Of a stretch of 64,000 bases of DNA, positions 46,296 through 58,241 are shown piece after piece. The number at the start of each line of letters is the position of its first letter. Positions within the stretch are counted from its first letter, which is position 1. Under the pieces are notes generated by a model. It ran no database searches. It was not told the origin of the DNA and worked only from the letters and a program-made list of their open reading frames with translations. The DNA is taken from NCBI GenBank assembly GCA_900312665.1, contig ONZQ02000014.1:279924-343923 (forward strand), given 5' to 3'. Source of the DNA: Cephalotrichum gorgonifer. Taxonomy: Eukaryota; Ascomycota; Sordariomycetes; Microascales; Microascaceae. The position numbers and the translations under genes were made by a program.

Positions 46296-49200
46296 TGGAG
46301 GCGTGTCATCATCATCTTGCCTGGCCCGGTCTAGCGTCTGGACCGTACTACGGGGAAGACGATAACCCGTCTCGGCTCTCTATCTTTCTTTTTCTGTTTT
46401 GGAATATGTCGGTTTGGGTTCATGGGGCCCAGAAAAATGGCGTTTTTTTTTTCTTCACTTGTTTTTCTTGTTTCGATCTTACACATCTAATGTCGTTTAT
46501 AGTCCTTTTTTGTAACTTGAAAGGGCGAAAGAAAGGGGGTGTTGTGAGATAAGATATATAACTAATGGCCCTGGGAGAGAGAGGGGGGGAGATTTATATG
46601 CTGGGGGTAGGGTAGGGTAGAGATTGGGGCTTTGTTGGGTGTTGGGTTAGCTTGCATATTTGTTTATAGCCTGAGTTCGCTCTCTTGAAATATTTTTCCT
46701 TGGATTTTACATTGTTGGGTGGGTCCCTGACGTGATGTTCATGCTGATGTTGATGCGCGGTGGCGGTGGGCAAGATGGAAGAGCAGCTGTTTCCTGGCCA
46801 TTTGGGTTCCATTCGCATCTGGGTTCCATTCGGGCTTCCCATTCACCTACGCTAGCCACGGCTCCAGCTTACACCAGTTTACCTACGAGCTCAGGACCGC
46901 GAAGATATAAAATCCAGTTGTCCAGGTCGGGTGCCGGAGCAGGAGCGGGACCCGTAAGGGCATTGGCTTCCGGTTTCCCGCACCCCGCCGGCGTTCAAAG
47001 CTCGAAAAAAAAAAAGGTCTTTAAAGCTGGCTCCCCTTGCTGTACGGTACGCCCCCAAGGCAAGTTAGCCGAAGAATCCCACAATCCCTTGACGGACAAA
47101 GAAGAATGAATACACGGAGACGAGGGTGCGGGTAGGGAAGATCACAAACCATAGGAAAACGAAACGAGGGGGGAAGGGGAGCGGGAGTGAGATGCTCGAA
47201 ACTCGCCGTTTCCGAAAGATCTGCTCACAGGTTTCGGGAGCGGGGGAGGGGAGGGGAGGGCCAGCCCTTATGGACCTGTGGTCCGAGAGTGAAAGAAAAG
47301 AAAGAAAAGGCGGTAGGCGGACGGGTTGGCGGTCGAGCCCTTGATTTGGCGGCCGATCTTGAAACGGCTTGATTCCTTTTCACGATGTCATATTCTTTAT
47401 GGGCTGGCATGGAAAGCTCGTTTGGAGATGAGGATCCACGCAGACCTGAGGATGGCTCATCCCGAGCTCGGTTGAGTCCAGGTTCGAACCAAAGAAGCAG
47501 TAGAAAGCACATATGTTTCGGGGAAAGAGGGGGGGGGGACGAAGGCGTCTACGTTGGTGCTACTTCGCAGTCGTCCCTACTGAGAAAGATGTCACGAGGA
47601 GAGAGACGAAGATTGTGGGGGATGCGATATCCGAGACAAGACATCACAAAACATGAGCACGCAGGACATGGATGCCCCCAGTCTGTATACTGGCCTTCCG
47701 ACGACTTCAGTGTAACAGAGCTGCAGGCGCGGGACAGCACCACTTGATCTTCTCGCATTCTATGCAGAAGCAGACCTGGAAACTCGACCCCTGCGGGCAA
47801 GCCGCACTTACACCACGATACTGGATAGCCCTGCATCTTGCCCCCCTTCCCCGCGACACTGACGACCAGACCCGACTCGCGAGCAGCGACATGGGCTTGC
47901 GGTAGGCTTGCGGTATTTACATGATCTCCGAAACGCAGGCCAGAGCCGGTCATCCCCGTTGCTTGGATGGCCGAGGTCTCAAGCAAGCGAATCATGGGTA
48001 CCGCCAATACAAATTTACCCAGAGCCGAACGTGTTTTTTCTTCGCGAGTGCCTTTTATACAACACATTATCTCTTTTGGGGGGATGGGATGTATAAGGTG
48101 AATGAGCAAAAATTAGTTGGCCGCCCAACGAATTATACCATTCGATGGATATCAAAGCGGCCGAAGGGGGGTTTCTGTTTTGTCGTGTGTCGGATCGCCC
48201 CCATCGCGCGTTGTTGATCGCTGCCCCGAGTGCGAACCTCTGCATCGTTGACCGTGGTCGAAACTCGGAGAAGCGCAGAAGTTGCCCTCCCAAAACGAAA
48301 AAGAACCCTCCCCTTCCACTCTGTTTTCCTGGCCGCTTTTATCGCATGCATTGACTATCTGTCCATACCCAGGCTTCTCTTGGCATACTTCAGTGTCCCA
48401 AGTTGAGTTGAAGGGCTCTCTGGGGTAGTCTTGGCTATCTTGGCAACCCAATCTCTCGTCTCGATACCCTGAGCGGCATAAGCCGTTGCTCATCGTGGAA
48501 TCGCAGCATGCCCTGCTGCGAACCACGGCTACACTGGAGCCAATGCTCACCCGTGGCGAGGCGGAGTGTCTTCCCCGAGCAGCATTTTCGTCTCCCGGGT
48601 TCGCATCTGGAGCATGCGTCCGAGCTCCGTAACTCGGGGATCCTCTCAACCATGGTAACCGGCTCTTATTCCGACCTAGGTCTGCAGGCCAGCGGACGAC
48701 CCGAAGGGGAGGGGGGAGGGTTACCGAAAAAGGGCGGCCAATCAATATATCCCCGACCCTTCACGGCGGGCCTAGCACATGGCAACTGACATGGGTATCA
48801 TAGACATGCGGTGATACACACCTCGAGGCGGCATGATTATACAAAGAAGGAGGGGCTTTTCTATCCCAGCACTTCTCATATCCGGGCTCTGCTATTGGGC
48901 AGCTTGGCTTTGGTCCTCCTTCCCCTTTTCCCGGCGGAGGCTTTGACGGCGATCTGAAGCAAGGAGGGTAGATCATATAGCATTGCAACTAATATCCATC
49001 CAGCGAAAGGGGGGATGCTATGTACAAACCGGCGGAGGTTCTTTCCTCTCTTGGGCTCCGGGGGAAGGATGATTAACTTTTTACCAATTCTCCGAGCCGC
49101 CGTCAGGGCAATGGAGCTGCCCCCCTTTATTCCCCCGGACGGGTTGGGTTGGCTAGAGGTTTCATGATCGACCTCTACGCCAGGGTTGGTGATGGTTATC

Positions 49201-50414
49201 GGAACAACGCAGAGTGTGGTTCGCTGGGGCTGAGGCTGGGGCCATGTATCACTACAAGTATCGAGGAAGGAGAGAAGAGTCTGGTAGCGAGCGTACACGT
49301 CAATGGGACAGTTACTTGACGTAACGAGGCCTAGATTCTGGATGGACTACATGTCTCGAGAGCATGATCGAGAGGGATTGGAGGGGATGGAGGGGTAGAC
49401 ACGGGCCTCTATGCGGGGGATGCGTCTGTTACAGAGCATGACTTACACCCTAGCCCCTCTCCAATCAATATTAGGATTGCTTGTACGAGTAGAGAGCAAT
49501 CCACAAAGTCGAATTGGGGCCGGAAGTGTCCCGCTCGGGATGTTGATCTGCGGAGCAGAGCCGACGGACCTTTCCAAGGCTGGAGGGTCGGGCTACCTAT
49601 CAAGTCGTCCCGATAGATAACGAGGGCGATGCTGTGAATGGAAAGAGGGGAGACTTGCGAATACCAAAGCTCGCACAAAGAACGGGCCCCGAGGAGTCTA
49701 GCGCCCGGTTGCGAAACGCAAACAAGAATAGAACATCCATTCATTCTAAGGCATTCCTGGTTGGCTCACTGGCCGCTGCTTCTATGCACTGCACGAGCGA
49801 AAAGGTCTCGTCCCCCGCATTCATCACGTCACTGGACTGCGCGGGCGGGGCGTGGGAGTTCTTCGAGCAACTCGCAGACGACTCGCCCGCCCGAGGGCGC
49901 TTAATATATTAACACACCATCCGTTAGCACAAGCATAGACACACATAGATGTGGATGCAAGAAAAAAGAGGGCTGTCTGGGAACGACGAGTATCTCAAGC
50001 GACGAGGCCCAAACGCCGAATCAATCCCCTCTCCCTCCTCCATTACTTGTCCGGCTAGAGAGGGGCCAGCTCTTAAAATAGAGCACTGCGTCATATGCCA
50101 TCCGCTATCTTCAGTCTGCCGTCTGCCGTCTGCATCTCGGCAGTCGGAACAGGCCGACAGGACAGACTTTTCTCGCACCTTTAGGTCTGGAAGTTGTCGG
50201 TGTGGGAGCCGGGCGCTTGAGGAAATTAATTTAAAAAAAAAGACGTTCGAGCGTTGACCAGTGAGTGGTTCGATGGTGGAAGTTGGGGCCACCCCCCTCG
50301 AACAGGACGAGATGCTAGGAACGAACGCTCTAACGCCTGCTTTTTGTGCTTGACAATTTCCACACATCTCGTCACTCTGGCGATCGCGAGGAGGCGCGGT
50401 AGTGGATGTACATA

Positions 50415-50438
50415 CATACTCGTACTCGTACGAGTATG
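50415..50438. repeat. Near-perfect inverted repeat with 11-bp arms
   Basis: CATACTCGTAC, a two-base spacer TC, then GTACGAGTATG. The arms are exact reverse complements. It belongs to the TACTCG hexamer family found across the window's intergenic DNA. Confidence 0.9.
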
Positions 50439-52999
50439 ACCTCGTGCGTGGCGTATAAGTAATGAGTACTACGAGTAGGAGAGCTCGTGCGAAGGCGCGA
50501 TTACCTACAGGCTAGTAGATCTGTTCTGAGACCGGAGGTGAGGACACCATGTGGTATGCCAGGGCCCGGTGACTAGTTGCAAGCTCAGACACGTTGGGCC
50601 CCGAAACATGGTTCATTTGCCTTCTTGTATTGGTTGAAGCCTCGATAATGATCCAAGCTCCGGGGAGCTATGAGTGAGTCCATCAAGGGGAGGTAAAACA
50701 AAAAAAAAAGGAAATGAAATAAACTTCGAAGTACTAAAGTACACGTAACTCATCTCTCTGCCGGGGTTTGAATTAGATCCTTGGATGGAAGGGGCGACCT
50801 GCAAGTTGGAAGTCACTGGTGATTACTCGTACTATCATATGTCCAGAAGTCAGGAACGGCCGATTCCATCACACCTTCCACACTTCCTTCGGCTGGTAAT
50901 AACAGGCTACAAGCATCCCGTACCCATAATAGTGTTGCCTCGGAGATTCCAGCGATGGTCCTCTCATTCCCAATCCTGGCAAGTGGTCCCGGCTTTCCAG
51001 GTACCCTCGCCGTCTCATTCGCTAGTTTGTCCCCCGGGCGGCGGAGAAACGCCCCGAGAGAGGAAAAGTCCGCGCGTAACAGGGGTGAGAGGCCTTGATA
51101 CCCCAGATCCCTGCTATGTCGTACTCTTGAAATATTGTACAAGTTTTGCCAGTCCGAGGACTACCGGCACTCGTGGAAGGATGGCTTTGACTGCGCCCTC
51201 TTCGCGTATTAGATTGGCAAGTCGAGATGACGCGCCGGATCACACACCCTTGAGCGCGCAAGTACTAGTAAAACGGATGAATCGAAGAACATCTGCTCGA
51301 AAAGCCGGATAGCCGTGAGAGCTCTCTCTTCAGAGACAGGAGGCCATCAACCAGGAACGCTGTCTTGATTCAACACGGCTGACACAGATAAGGTGAACAC
51401 CTCCCTCCCTCCCCACCCGTGCGGACCTCCGGGCTAGGGCCGTCTGGATACTATCGTCTGGATGCTATCGCAACCTCCACTTTCCTTTTTGGCCGCCCAG
51501 GCTCCCTCCCGATCCTGTAAGCTCGCAACATCCTGGCATCGACAAAAACCGGATGTCTACTGATAGAGAAATCGATACGAGGGGAATTTTTTTTACCTTT
51601 ACTTTGGTGCGCCGTGGCGAGCGAATCGAAAAGACAGGCGAAGCGCCCAAGCGCAGGAGCGCGGCAGGTGCTTGGGCATCTTGGTCGAAAAATAGAAACA
51701 CGGATGCCGTGGACCATGGTGAGACAGGCGGCGATGTGCGTCGCTCCCGCGCCTTAAGCCACCTTCTGGCGTACAGGTGAGACGGCGGGAAGAGAGGAAG
51801 TCGATTTCGGCCCGTGAGTGTGGATTTGGAGACCCGATGGTCCGAGGCTTGCCCGTACCTCGTCGTACGTCTCACTTGTACGAAGTAGTGCCATCGTTAT
51901 CCGTCGGGTGGATCAGTCGCAGACTGAGGGAGTCCATGTTCTAACACCAAACACGGCGGGAGATGTGGGGGAGCCATGAAGGTGGGAGGACCCGACCTCG
52001 CGTGGGAAATTAGCTCGCTGCCTCCGCCGCGTCCACAGATCCCCGCCATGAGGCCGATCCCAATGAAGCCCCCGTCGATGACTGCAATTTTGACAGGCAC
52101 AAGTATTACTCTTCGATTGGGGATCGGGAATGAGTACTTGTACAAATGATTCCGGGCCGCGGATGAGGGAAGAACATGATTTTATGCCGAGCTTCTCTGC
52201 ATAACGAGATAAACTGCCCCAGCAGATGAGTGAATAAAGTACATATACACTGTGCAAGCACGGAATGGCTGCAGACGATCGAGCGGACGGAAGGCACCAT
52301 CTCGACAGACAGGTCCGCACAATTAGCTGCGCACCACAAGTCATGAGGGGCATTAGGGTGGTGCATGCAAAGGTGGGCGCAGGAAAGGTAAGCAGGACCC
52401 AATGAACCAAGCTCGACTCTGGAACTCTTGTCAATGTACTCCGTACCTCATCGCGAAAAAGGGCAGGGGTAACCCCTGTCCATACCCCTGTCAGTTTCTA
52501 CGCTCCAAAATTAAACAATGTCAGTTACTTTTCCCGTTTCAGTCATTTCCCGAGCGGTTGTGGAGTACTTCGGGCTCCTCATCCTCAACTACCACCCACA
52601 ACTTGCGTTTCCACCAGATAATAGCTACTTCTACTTGTATGTATACGAATAGCTCGTCAGAACTGATTGTGGATTAGATGTTAGGGAAGGGGGAGAATAG
52701 TGCCTGCCTCTGACAGGTAGTAGTAACCGCGACTATCAGACTTGCACGGCGTGTTGTGGATGTTTGGTGGTCTCCTTCGAGACCAAATCCCGCCAAGAGG
52801 AGAGCAGGGGTGCCCCAAGTGTCGTCTGGACAAGGACTACTCTCATTACCTCTACCAGCAGTACAATGGCAGTTCCACGCCGTGGGCCTTCTCCTTAGGT
52901 ACTTCGTACATACAGACGGACAATTCTCGTCAATGAAGACGTGCAGCTGTGCACGACCCCCATCCTGGTCTTCCTGCTCGCGAACTTGCTGGGCCTGCA

Positions 53000-53052
53000 T
53001 GTACTCGTACTTGTACTCCTACGTACTCGTCCTCGTACTCGAACTCGTACTG
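53000..53052. repeat. Degenerate TACTCG/TACTTG hexamer tract
   Basis: GTACTCGTACTTGTACTCCT and the following 30 bp are eight to nine variants of a hexamer TAC(T/G)(C/T)(G/C). The tract lies in non-coding sequence and resembles other hexamer clusters at 39980-40035 and 50410-50480. Confidence 0.75.
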
Positions 53053-53219
53053 AGGATGCAACTGTGCCCTCATCCGAGCACTTTCCGTCACCTCCATGTT
53101 CTTTCCTCTTCCTCTCTCATTCCCTCCCAATTCACCTCCCCATCCCCTCCCGAGGCACGTTAATTATCCATTCCTTCTTGTACGCTCTTTTTATTCTCTT
53201 TCTTGACATACGGGTACTC

Positions 53220-53243
53220 GTACAAGTAATTGTACAAGTAATT
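53220..53243. repeat. Tandem 12-mer (GTACAAGTAATT)2
   Basis: Two perfect copies, preceded by GTACTC. Same motif family as the hexamer tract 170 bp upstream. Confidence 0.85.
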
Positions 53244-54061
53244 AGTCGTACCTCCACTTCGGGATAAGGCTTCATAAACCCTGGTCACTTCCATCCCAGC
53301 GCAACGGTGGTCCCCCCCCGACTTAGTCCCCTTCCAGTAATTCTCCTTTTTTTCTTCTTCTCCTCACTAATAATAATACCTCGCTACCCTACCCTCTGCT
53401 CCGCCCTCCATCCCTCCTTTCCCTTCTTCGAACGTCCCCCTAGCTGAGCCCGCCGCCACGAGGGAAACAGGTCGACAACCTGCAGTAAGGAGCGAACGCG
53501 GAGGAAGGAAGCGCCCGTACCTGGCAGTCAACGCTTAACGAGCGCCCGACACGAAAACGGACTGTCAACTCGACAGGTGTTCCCGGGTAACCTACGGCGG
53601 ATACGCGCTGCTGGCGTGTGTAGGACCAGCTCCACCATCCACCTTCATCCCGACAACGCCTTCCTCTTTTTGCAGTATCTCTCGACCTCGCCTTCCGCCT
53701 GCATCATCGCAAACTGCCCGCTACAGACGCGATACAAACCGACGCCTCGACCGAGCCCGACACGCGAGTATCGTTGCTCATTGACGCGCCGACTAGGACG
53801 GAGACAAGTTTGACTCGCTCAGGAGAGCTTTCCGATCTTTCCGATCCACGTTCTTTTCAATCCACTGGGAGGCGACTGTGGCTGCTCTCCCTCTTTCGAA
53901 CTGGCCATTCACACGTTGTAGCACCCACAGCTTGCTACCAACCAAACACTCTTTTTCAGCTTGCTCGAGCAAGGCGTGGCTTAATTGGCTAGAATCTGCG
54001 GCTAACGACCCCCAATTCCTCGACGGATCTCGAAAACAACTTCCGATTCTTGTACGATTTA

Positions 54062-54079
54062 ATGGATACCAAACAGTAA
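54062..54079 (+). promoter_or_regulatory. Five-codon upstream ORF before the SH3 gene
   Basis: ATG at 54062 is followed by four sense codons and TAA, ending 102 nt before the main start. Its role depends on where transcription begins, which is unknown. Confidence 0.35.
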
Positions 54080-54181
54080 GGGAGAGTCGGTTTACAACAC
54101 TCCTTGACTTAACTCTGCCACCCAAAGAGGCCTTGGGCGGAAAGTACCATTAGTTCTGGAGCCGGAGCCGGAACCGAAGCC

Positions 54182-56213
54182 ATGAACGCGACCAACACAC
54201 ATAACGCCACGAGGCAACGTGCCGCCGGAGGCGAGAGGAGGCGGGCAAGAACGACAAAGACTCCCGAAGCGATATCGGCAGGTGCATTAATACTATCGCT
54301 ACTCTCCATCGCCGACACAGCCTCTGCGGAATGCATCTCTCTAAAGGACTCCGTCGCGTGTCCTGCGTGGCCCGCTGCATCCATCTCGACGGATGCTAAC
54401 CTAGCTGGGACCTTGTAAGTCATGACCTCTGGAGACCGGATGAACTAGTTCGCTACGCACTCCCTTTTCTCTGTCCACTCTTGCTGACGGTTGCCTCTCT
54501 CGCAGCTCATTCCTCTCGTCCGTGACGGATACAAAGTCGTTCGACAGCGGGTTGGAGGCGTACTTGAAAACCACGTATATCACAGAAAAGTAAGGCTGGC
54601 CCGTTCTAGCTAACCATTGTTCTTATTCTTACGCGATGTTTCAGGTACCAAACCCAGTTCGGCTGTGGGCTCGTCGACTTCAACAATGCCAACGATATGT
54701 ATGCGCGGTTTACGAAGACGACGATATGCAGCGCTCTCGTCCAGAGCTCGAGGGATATATGCGGCGTGGCTGTCGAGGACTCAGCACCGGCGTGTGTCGA
54801 CACATGTGTTCGTCTTCCTCCCCTCGCTCATCGCATTGTGGCACCTTCACCGCTGAGCTCGAGAACCCCCCCAGGCTAACACTGTTGTAGGCCGAATTTG
54901 CACAGAGCGAGGCACTCGTCTCATCCGATACGAAGTTGTGTCCCAACCCAGGTCCGAATCTAATCAAACTAGTCCGGGCCGATTTCACGACATGCGGTTT
55001 GCCAGATGATGCTCTGTCTCCTTCACGGTGTATCTCGGGCATTACAAACGAGCCGGAGAACTGTGGCTTTGCTGACAGTACCTACGGTTTGTGCGTGTAC
55101 TGCTCCGCTGGTGGCATCAATGCAACGGACTCGTGTTGCTTCAACAGTGACGTCGACAACCGATGCCAAGGTGTCGAGCTACCTTCGAGCTTTCCCACCA
55201 TGACCTTCAACGTTCCGTCGGCGACGGCTACACCCGGCGGAGATTCTGATGATGACGACGGCGGACTATCTGGTGGTGCCATTGCGGGCATTGTCATCGG
55301 GTCTATTGTCGGCGCGCTTGCAATTGCAGGGCTTCTTTACCTGTGTATCGTGATGCTGCGCAGGCGGCGGAACTCGGGAAGCCACAGCGGAAGTGTGTTC
55401 AACCAACCATCACCCGCTCGTCAGGGCCACCAGTCCATGTCCAAGCTCCACTCCTCTTCAGCCCCTCACGGCTACGAAGTTCTTCCGGGCGGGCGTATTG
55501 CTCGCATGTCGGCGCTCGAGGGTCACTCCGGAGAGTCGCCATCTCATACCAGCCTAGGGAATGCGGCGGCCGCAGGTATAATCTCGGGCCGCATCTCGTC
55601 GAGGCGAGCTGACACCCATTCTTCCTCGGATGAATTCGACAGCCCGGACTTCGAAAACCGCGCCGGTGTCGGTGTCCTGCGACCTCCCCCGACTGCTTTG
55701 AGGAGAGGCGGCTCCCTGTCGAGCAATTCGATGATTGGGGACGACCCGCAGTCGCCGACCAGCGCAGGCGGTATGTCCTCCGCGCCGGGGATGACCAGCC
55801 AGCAGTCTGAGCAGCTACCGTTCTTCAGGGACTACTACTCGCAGGAGGATATCCATCCTGGTGACAAGGTGGCCGTTCTATGGGCGTACCAGCCGCGAGC
55901 CGCGGACGAGTTCGCACTGGAGCGCGGAGACATGCTCAAGGTGGTTGGAATTTGGGACGATGGCTGGGCGACGGGTGTTCTGCTCGACGATCGCGCAGAA
56001 GAATGGGAGTCTCGCAGGGCAGCCCAGAGGGACAGCGGCGTCTCTAACACGTCGGGGCGCCGCGATGTGTCGCCTCCCGTGAGCGGCGAGATCAAGGCGC
56101 TACCGCTCGTGTGCGTCTGTCTGCCGGAGCACTGGAAGAAGACGATTGACGGTGAGGGGTCGACGGAGACAGGGTCCAGCTTCCATCAGCGGACCCCGTC
56201 GGCCTTTTCTTGA
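54182..56213 (+). CDS. Transmembrane SH3-domain protein with cysteine-rich ectodomain
   Basis: Four exons (54182-54414, 54506-54589, 54645-54807, 54891-56213) encode 600 residues. A basic N-terminus of about 30 residues precedes a hydrophobic core ISAGALILSLLSIADTASA that looks like a signal peptide cleaved before ECISL. The ectodomain (about 51-285) holds many Cys residues (CGL, CVYC, DSCCFN, NRC) and an Asp-rich stalk. A single membrane span lies at 289-315 and is followed by LRRRR, so the C-terminus is cytosolic. A Ser-rich disordered region leads to an SH3 domain (about 486-570: VAVLWAYQPRAADEF, then ERGDMLKVVGIWDDGWATGV). The layout matches fungal membrane SH3 proteins of the Fus1-like type, which act in cell-surface signalling or polarity; ligand and partners are unknown. 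The product is not Sho1, which has four membrane spans. Confidence 0.85.
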
Positions 56214-58241
56214 ATCCATTCGCTGCCCGCAGCTTCGAGAGTATACTATTCTACCACCGCATGAGTATATGCAGTTCGTCACGACAGAAGGAGCCTTGTT
56301 TGAAGCATCGGTCATATAGGAGTTTTGGCACTGGACTCGTTCCCCCCTCCCTCTTCCTTTCTCTTCTTATTTCTCATCCAGCGGGCAAGCATCTGCCTGT
56401 TGCGGCTTGGGCGTATCTCGGGCTTCTTCGCGTTTTCGCCGGATCCGCCATATCCTGCCTGAAGCGATTTCGCCGACAACCCTCACTTGTACATGCCTCC
56501 CGCCCATTCTCTTCGACCTCCGCCCACGCATGCCGTGGACCCCGACAGCCAGTTTATATATCATATCGCCGTTGAGCACATAGAAAACGTCAGCCAGCCT
56601 TGCATTTCTCACGACGATCACGCCTTGGAAAAGGCCCAGTCCTTCTCGGACACTTTTTGTTTAATTTCTTCCCCGCTTCTCACGCCTCATTTGTACCCGG
56701 CCACAACTACCTGTCGGAATTCCAGCCTCATCTTGGATCAGGACCGTCGCTGAAGCTTCTGGGTTTCGGGGACGATACGTATGACCGCGAGAAACATTAA
56801 TCTCGGCGAACCGGACCTACAATTGCGCCGGCGCCTTCTTCTACAATCCCGTTTTGACTTTATTTATACCCGGGCACTTTCGCCTGTTTTTTGTCTTGTG
56901 CAGAACTCTATATAAGCATTCAGTTCGACACTCTCCTTGAAGAATATTTTTTGAAGTACCAACCTGGATCAGGCTGGGTTTGGATTTGCTGAGTTCTCTT
57001 TTGGGTGGAATCGGAAGGGAGGGTGATGGGTTTATTGCGGGTTTCTTTTGTTCTTGGAGGGGGGGTATGAGTGGTGAGTGGGATGATTGGGGAGCTGGTT
57101 CTGGTATAAGTGTATTGCCTATACCGGAGATGGTGTGAGGGTGGTGCAGTGAGAGCACGCACCCGACGAGGAGATGATGATAGTGGATGGGCGTGTTTTG
57201 TGAGATGGATTGTTAGCATAGAACCAGGTGGGTGGCGGGGGTTCAGATGGGCCCTACGCCATTCTCCTTGGCGGTGTTTGGAATGGAATGAAGTGGTATT
57301 CCTCAGCTGTGGCGGCTTCTACAACTTGTTGGTAAATTGGGGGTGTTTGGGATTACATGTACCTTTGGTCGTGTGATGTGATTGATCGTGGGTGATTGTA
57401 TGGACAGCTGATGCTTATATCGACCCGTCGAGACTTGACGGATGAGCTAATTCAGGGTATGAGTACTTTTTTTTTGTAGTGAAGGACGGACGTATATCAT
57501 GTAATGAGCTATGGGATTAGACGTGCAGTCTGTTTTGGCCGGAACAATAACGGTCAGCCATGATTTATGGGTGGAGGTTGATGGGCATGAATGAATGAAT
57601 GCAAGCTAGAGAGCTCTCTAACGATACAAGAAGTGCCGGCGCCTGCTCATATTATGGTACTGTGTGAGCTTCCATCAAGGCGAGGCGTCCCTGAATCCAG
57701 CCAATGAGCGGACCCCGATAGGCAGCCACAGCCCACTAGAAGCGAATGGGTCCAGCGCGGCGGTGACGACACGAGCTCAAGCTCAACCCACCACCACGCT
57801 TTACCATCTCCACGCAGCCGCCTTGTCCTGCCTCCGCAACGCAACGGTTCCATTCATGCGCCCTGGACTGTTTGTTTAAAAGCTCGCTATTTCTAAAACA
57901 AACGCCGGCTGGAGCCTTCCTGTGGATTAGCCCGTCATTGCGAACTACGATACGAGACTCTTGTTTCGTCTGAACCCTTGAATTGCTGTCGCTGGACCTA
58001 GACGAAGGGCGAAACACTTGGCGAATACAGGTCCGAAAGGTTGTTAAGATGACGACGCGGACATTTCAGAATATCCGCGAGCCGTGCTAGTTCTCTCCTG
58101 CCGCCATAGCGAAGCTCGAACATCCTTCCCTCGCAACGCCTCCCTCTCCCCTCGTCCAGCCTCGAATCTCGAATCTAGAGCCTCGAACTTGCCCTTCTCC
58201 GCCGCCCCGGCTCCCCGGCCTTCCAACAGAATACAGAAGCC
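56214..58241. other. Intergenic region between the SH3 gene and VPS15
   Basis: 3' flank of the SH3 gene and promoter/leader of VPS15. G-rich tracts lie near 57060. No gene is supported on either strand. An upstream ORF at 58049-58090 is listed separately. Confidence 0.5.
58049..58090 (+). promoter_or_regulatory. Upstream ORF of 13 codons before VPS15
   Basis: ATG at 58049 in good context (A at -3) encodes 13 residues beginning MTTRTFQN and stops at TAG 58088-58090, 151 nt before the VPS15 start. The sequence between the two is CT-rich and leader-like. It could limit VPS15 translation if included in the mRNA. Confidence 0.45.

Larger units (their letters stand above)
46296..54181. other. Gene-poor interval, almost 8 kb
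   Basis: The first few hundred bases are the T-rich 3' region of the class VII gene. Beyond that I find no frame that joins into a recognisable protein. The region contains an inverted repeat at 50415-50438, degenerate TACTCG/TACTTG hexamer tracts at 53000-53052 and a tandem 12-mer at 53220-53243. The last kilobase (53250-54181) is CT-rich and probably holds the promoter and leader of the SH3 gene, with a five-codon upstream ORF at 54062-54079. Confidence 0.5.

Noticed and set aside
47466..47484. GGTTCGAACC, a B-box-like decamer
   Set aside because: A perfect palindrome without an A-box upstream and no cloverleaf.
47385..47747. 120-codon plus-strand frame with an acidic N-terminus
   Set aside because: Low-complexity composition, and no leader or splice signals tie it to a gene.
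48152..48745. 197-codon minus-strand frame
   Set aside because: Composition resembles random translation, with scattered Cys, Arg and Ser and no hydrophobic core or domain.
51913..52434. 173-codon minus-strand frame rich in Cys and Leu
   Set aside because: No signal peptide, domain or splice structure that would make a gene. Not supported.
53966..54040. tRNA-like A-box (GTGGCTTAATTGG) near the SH3 gene leader
   Set aside because: No matching B-box (GTTCGANTCC) at the right distance and no acceptor stem could be formed.
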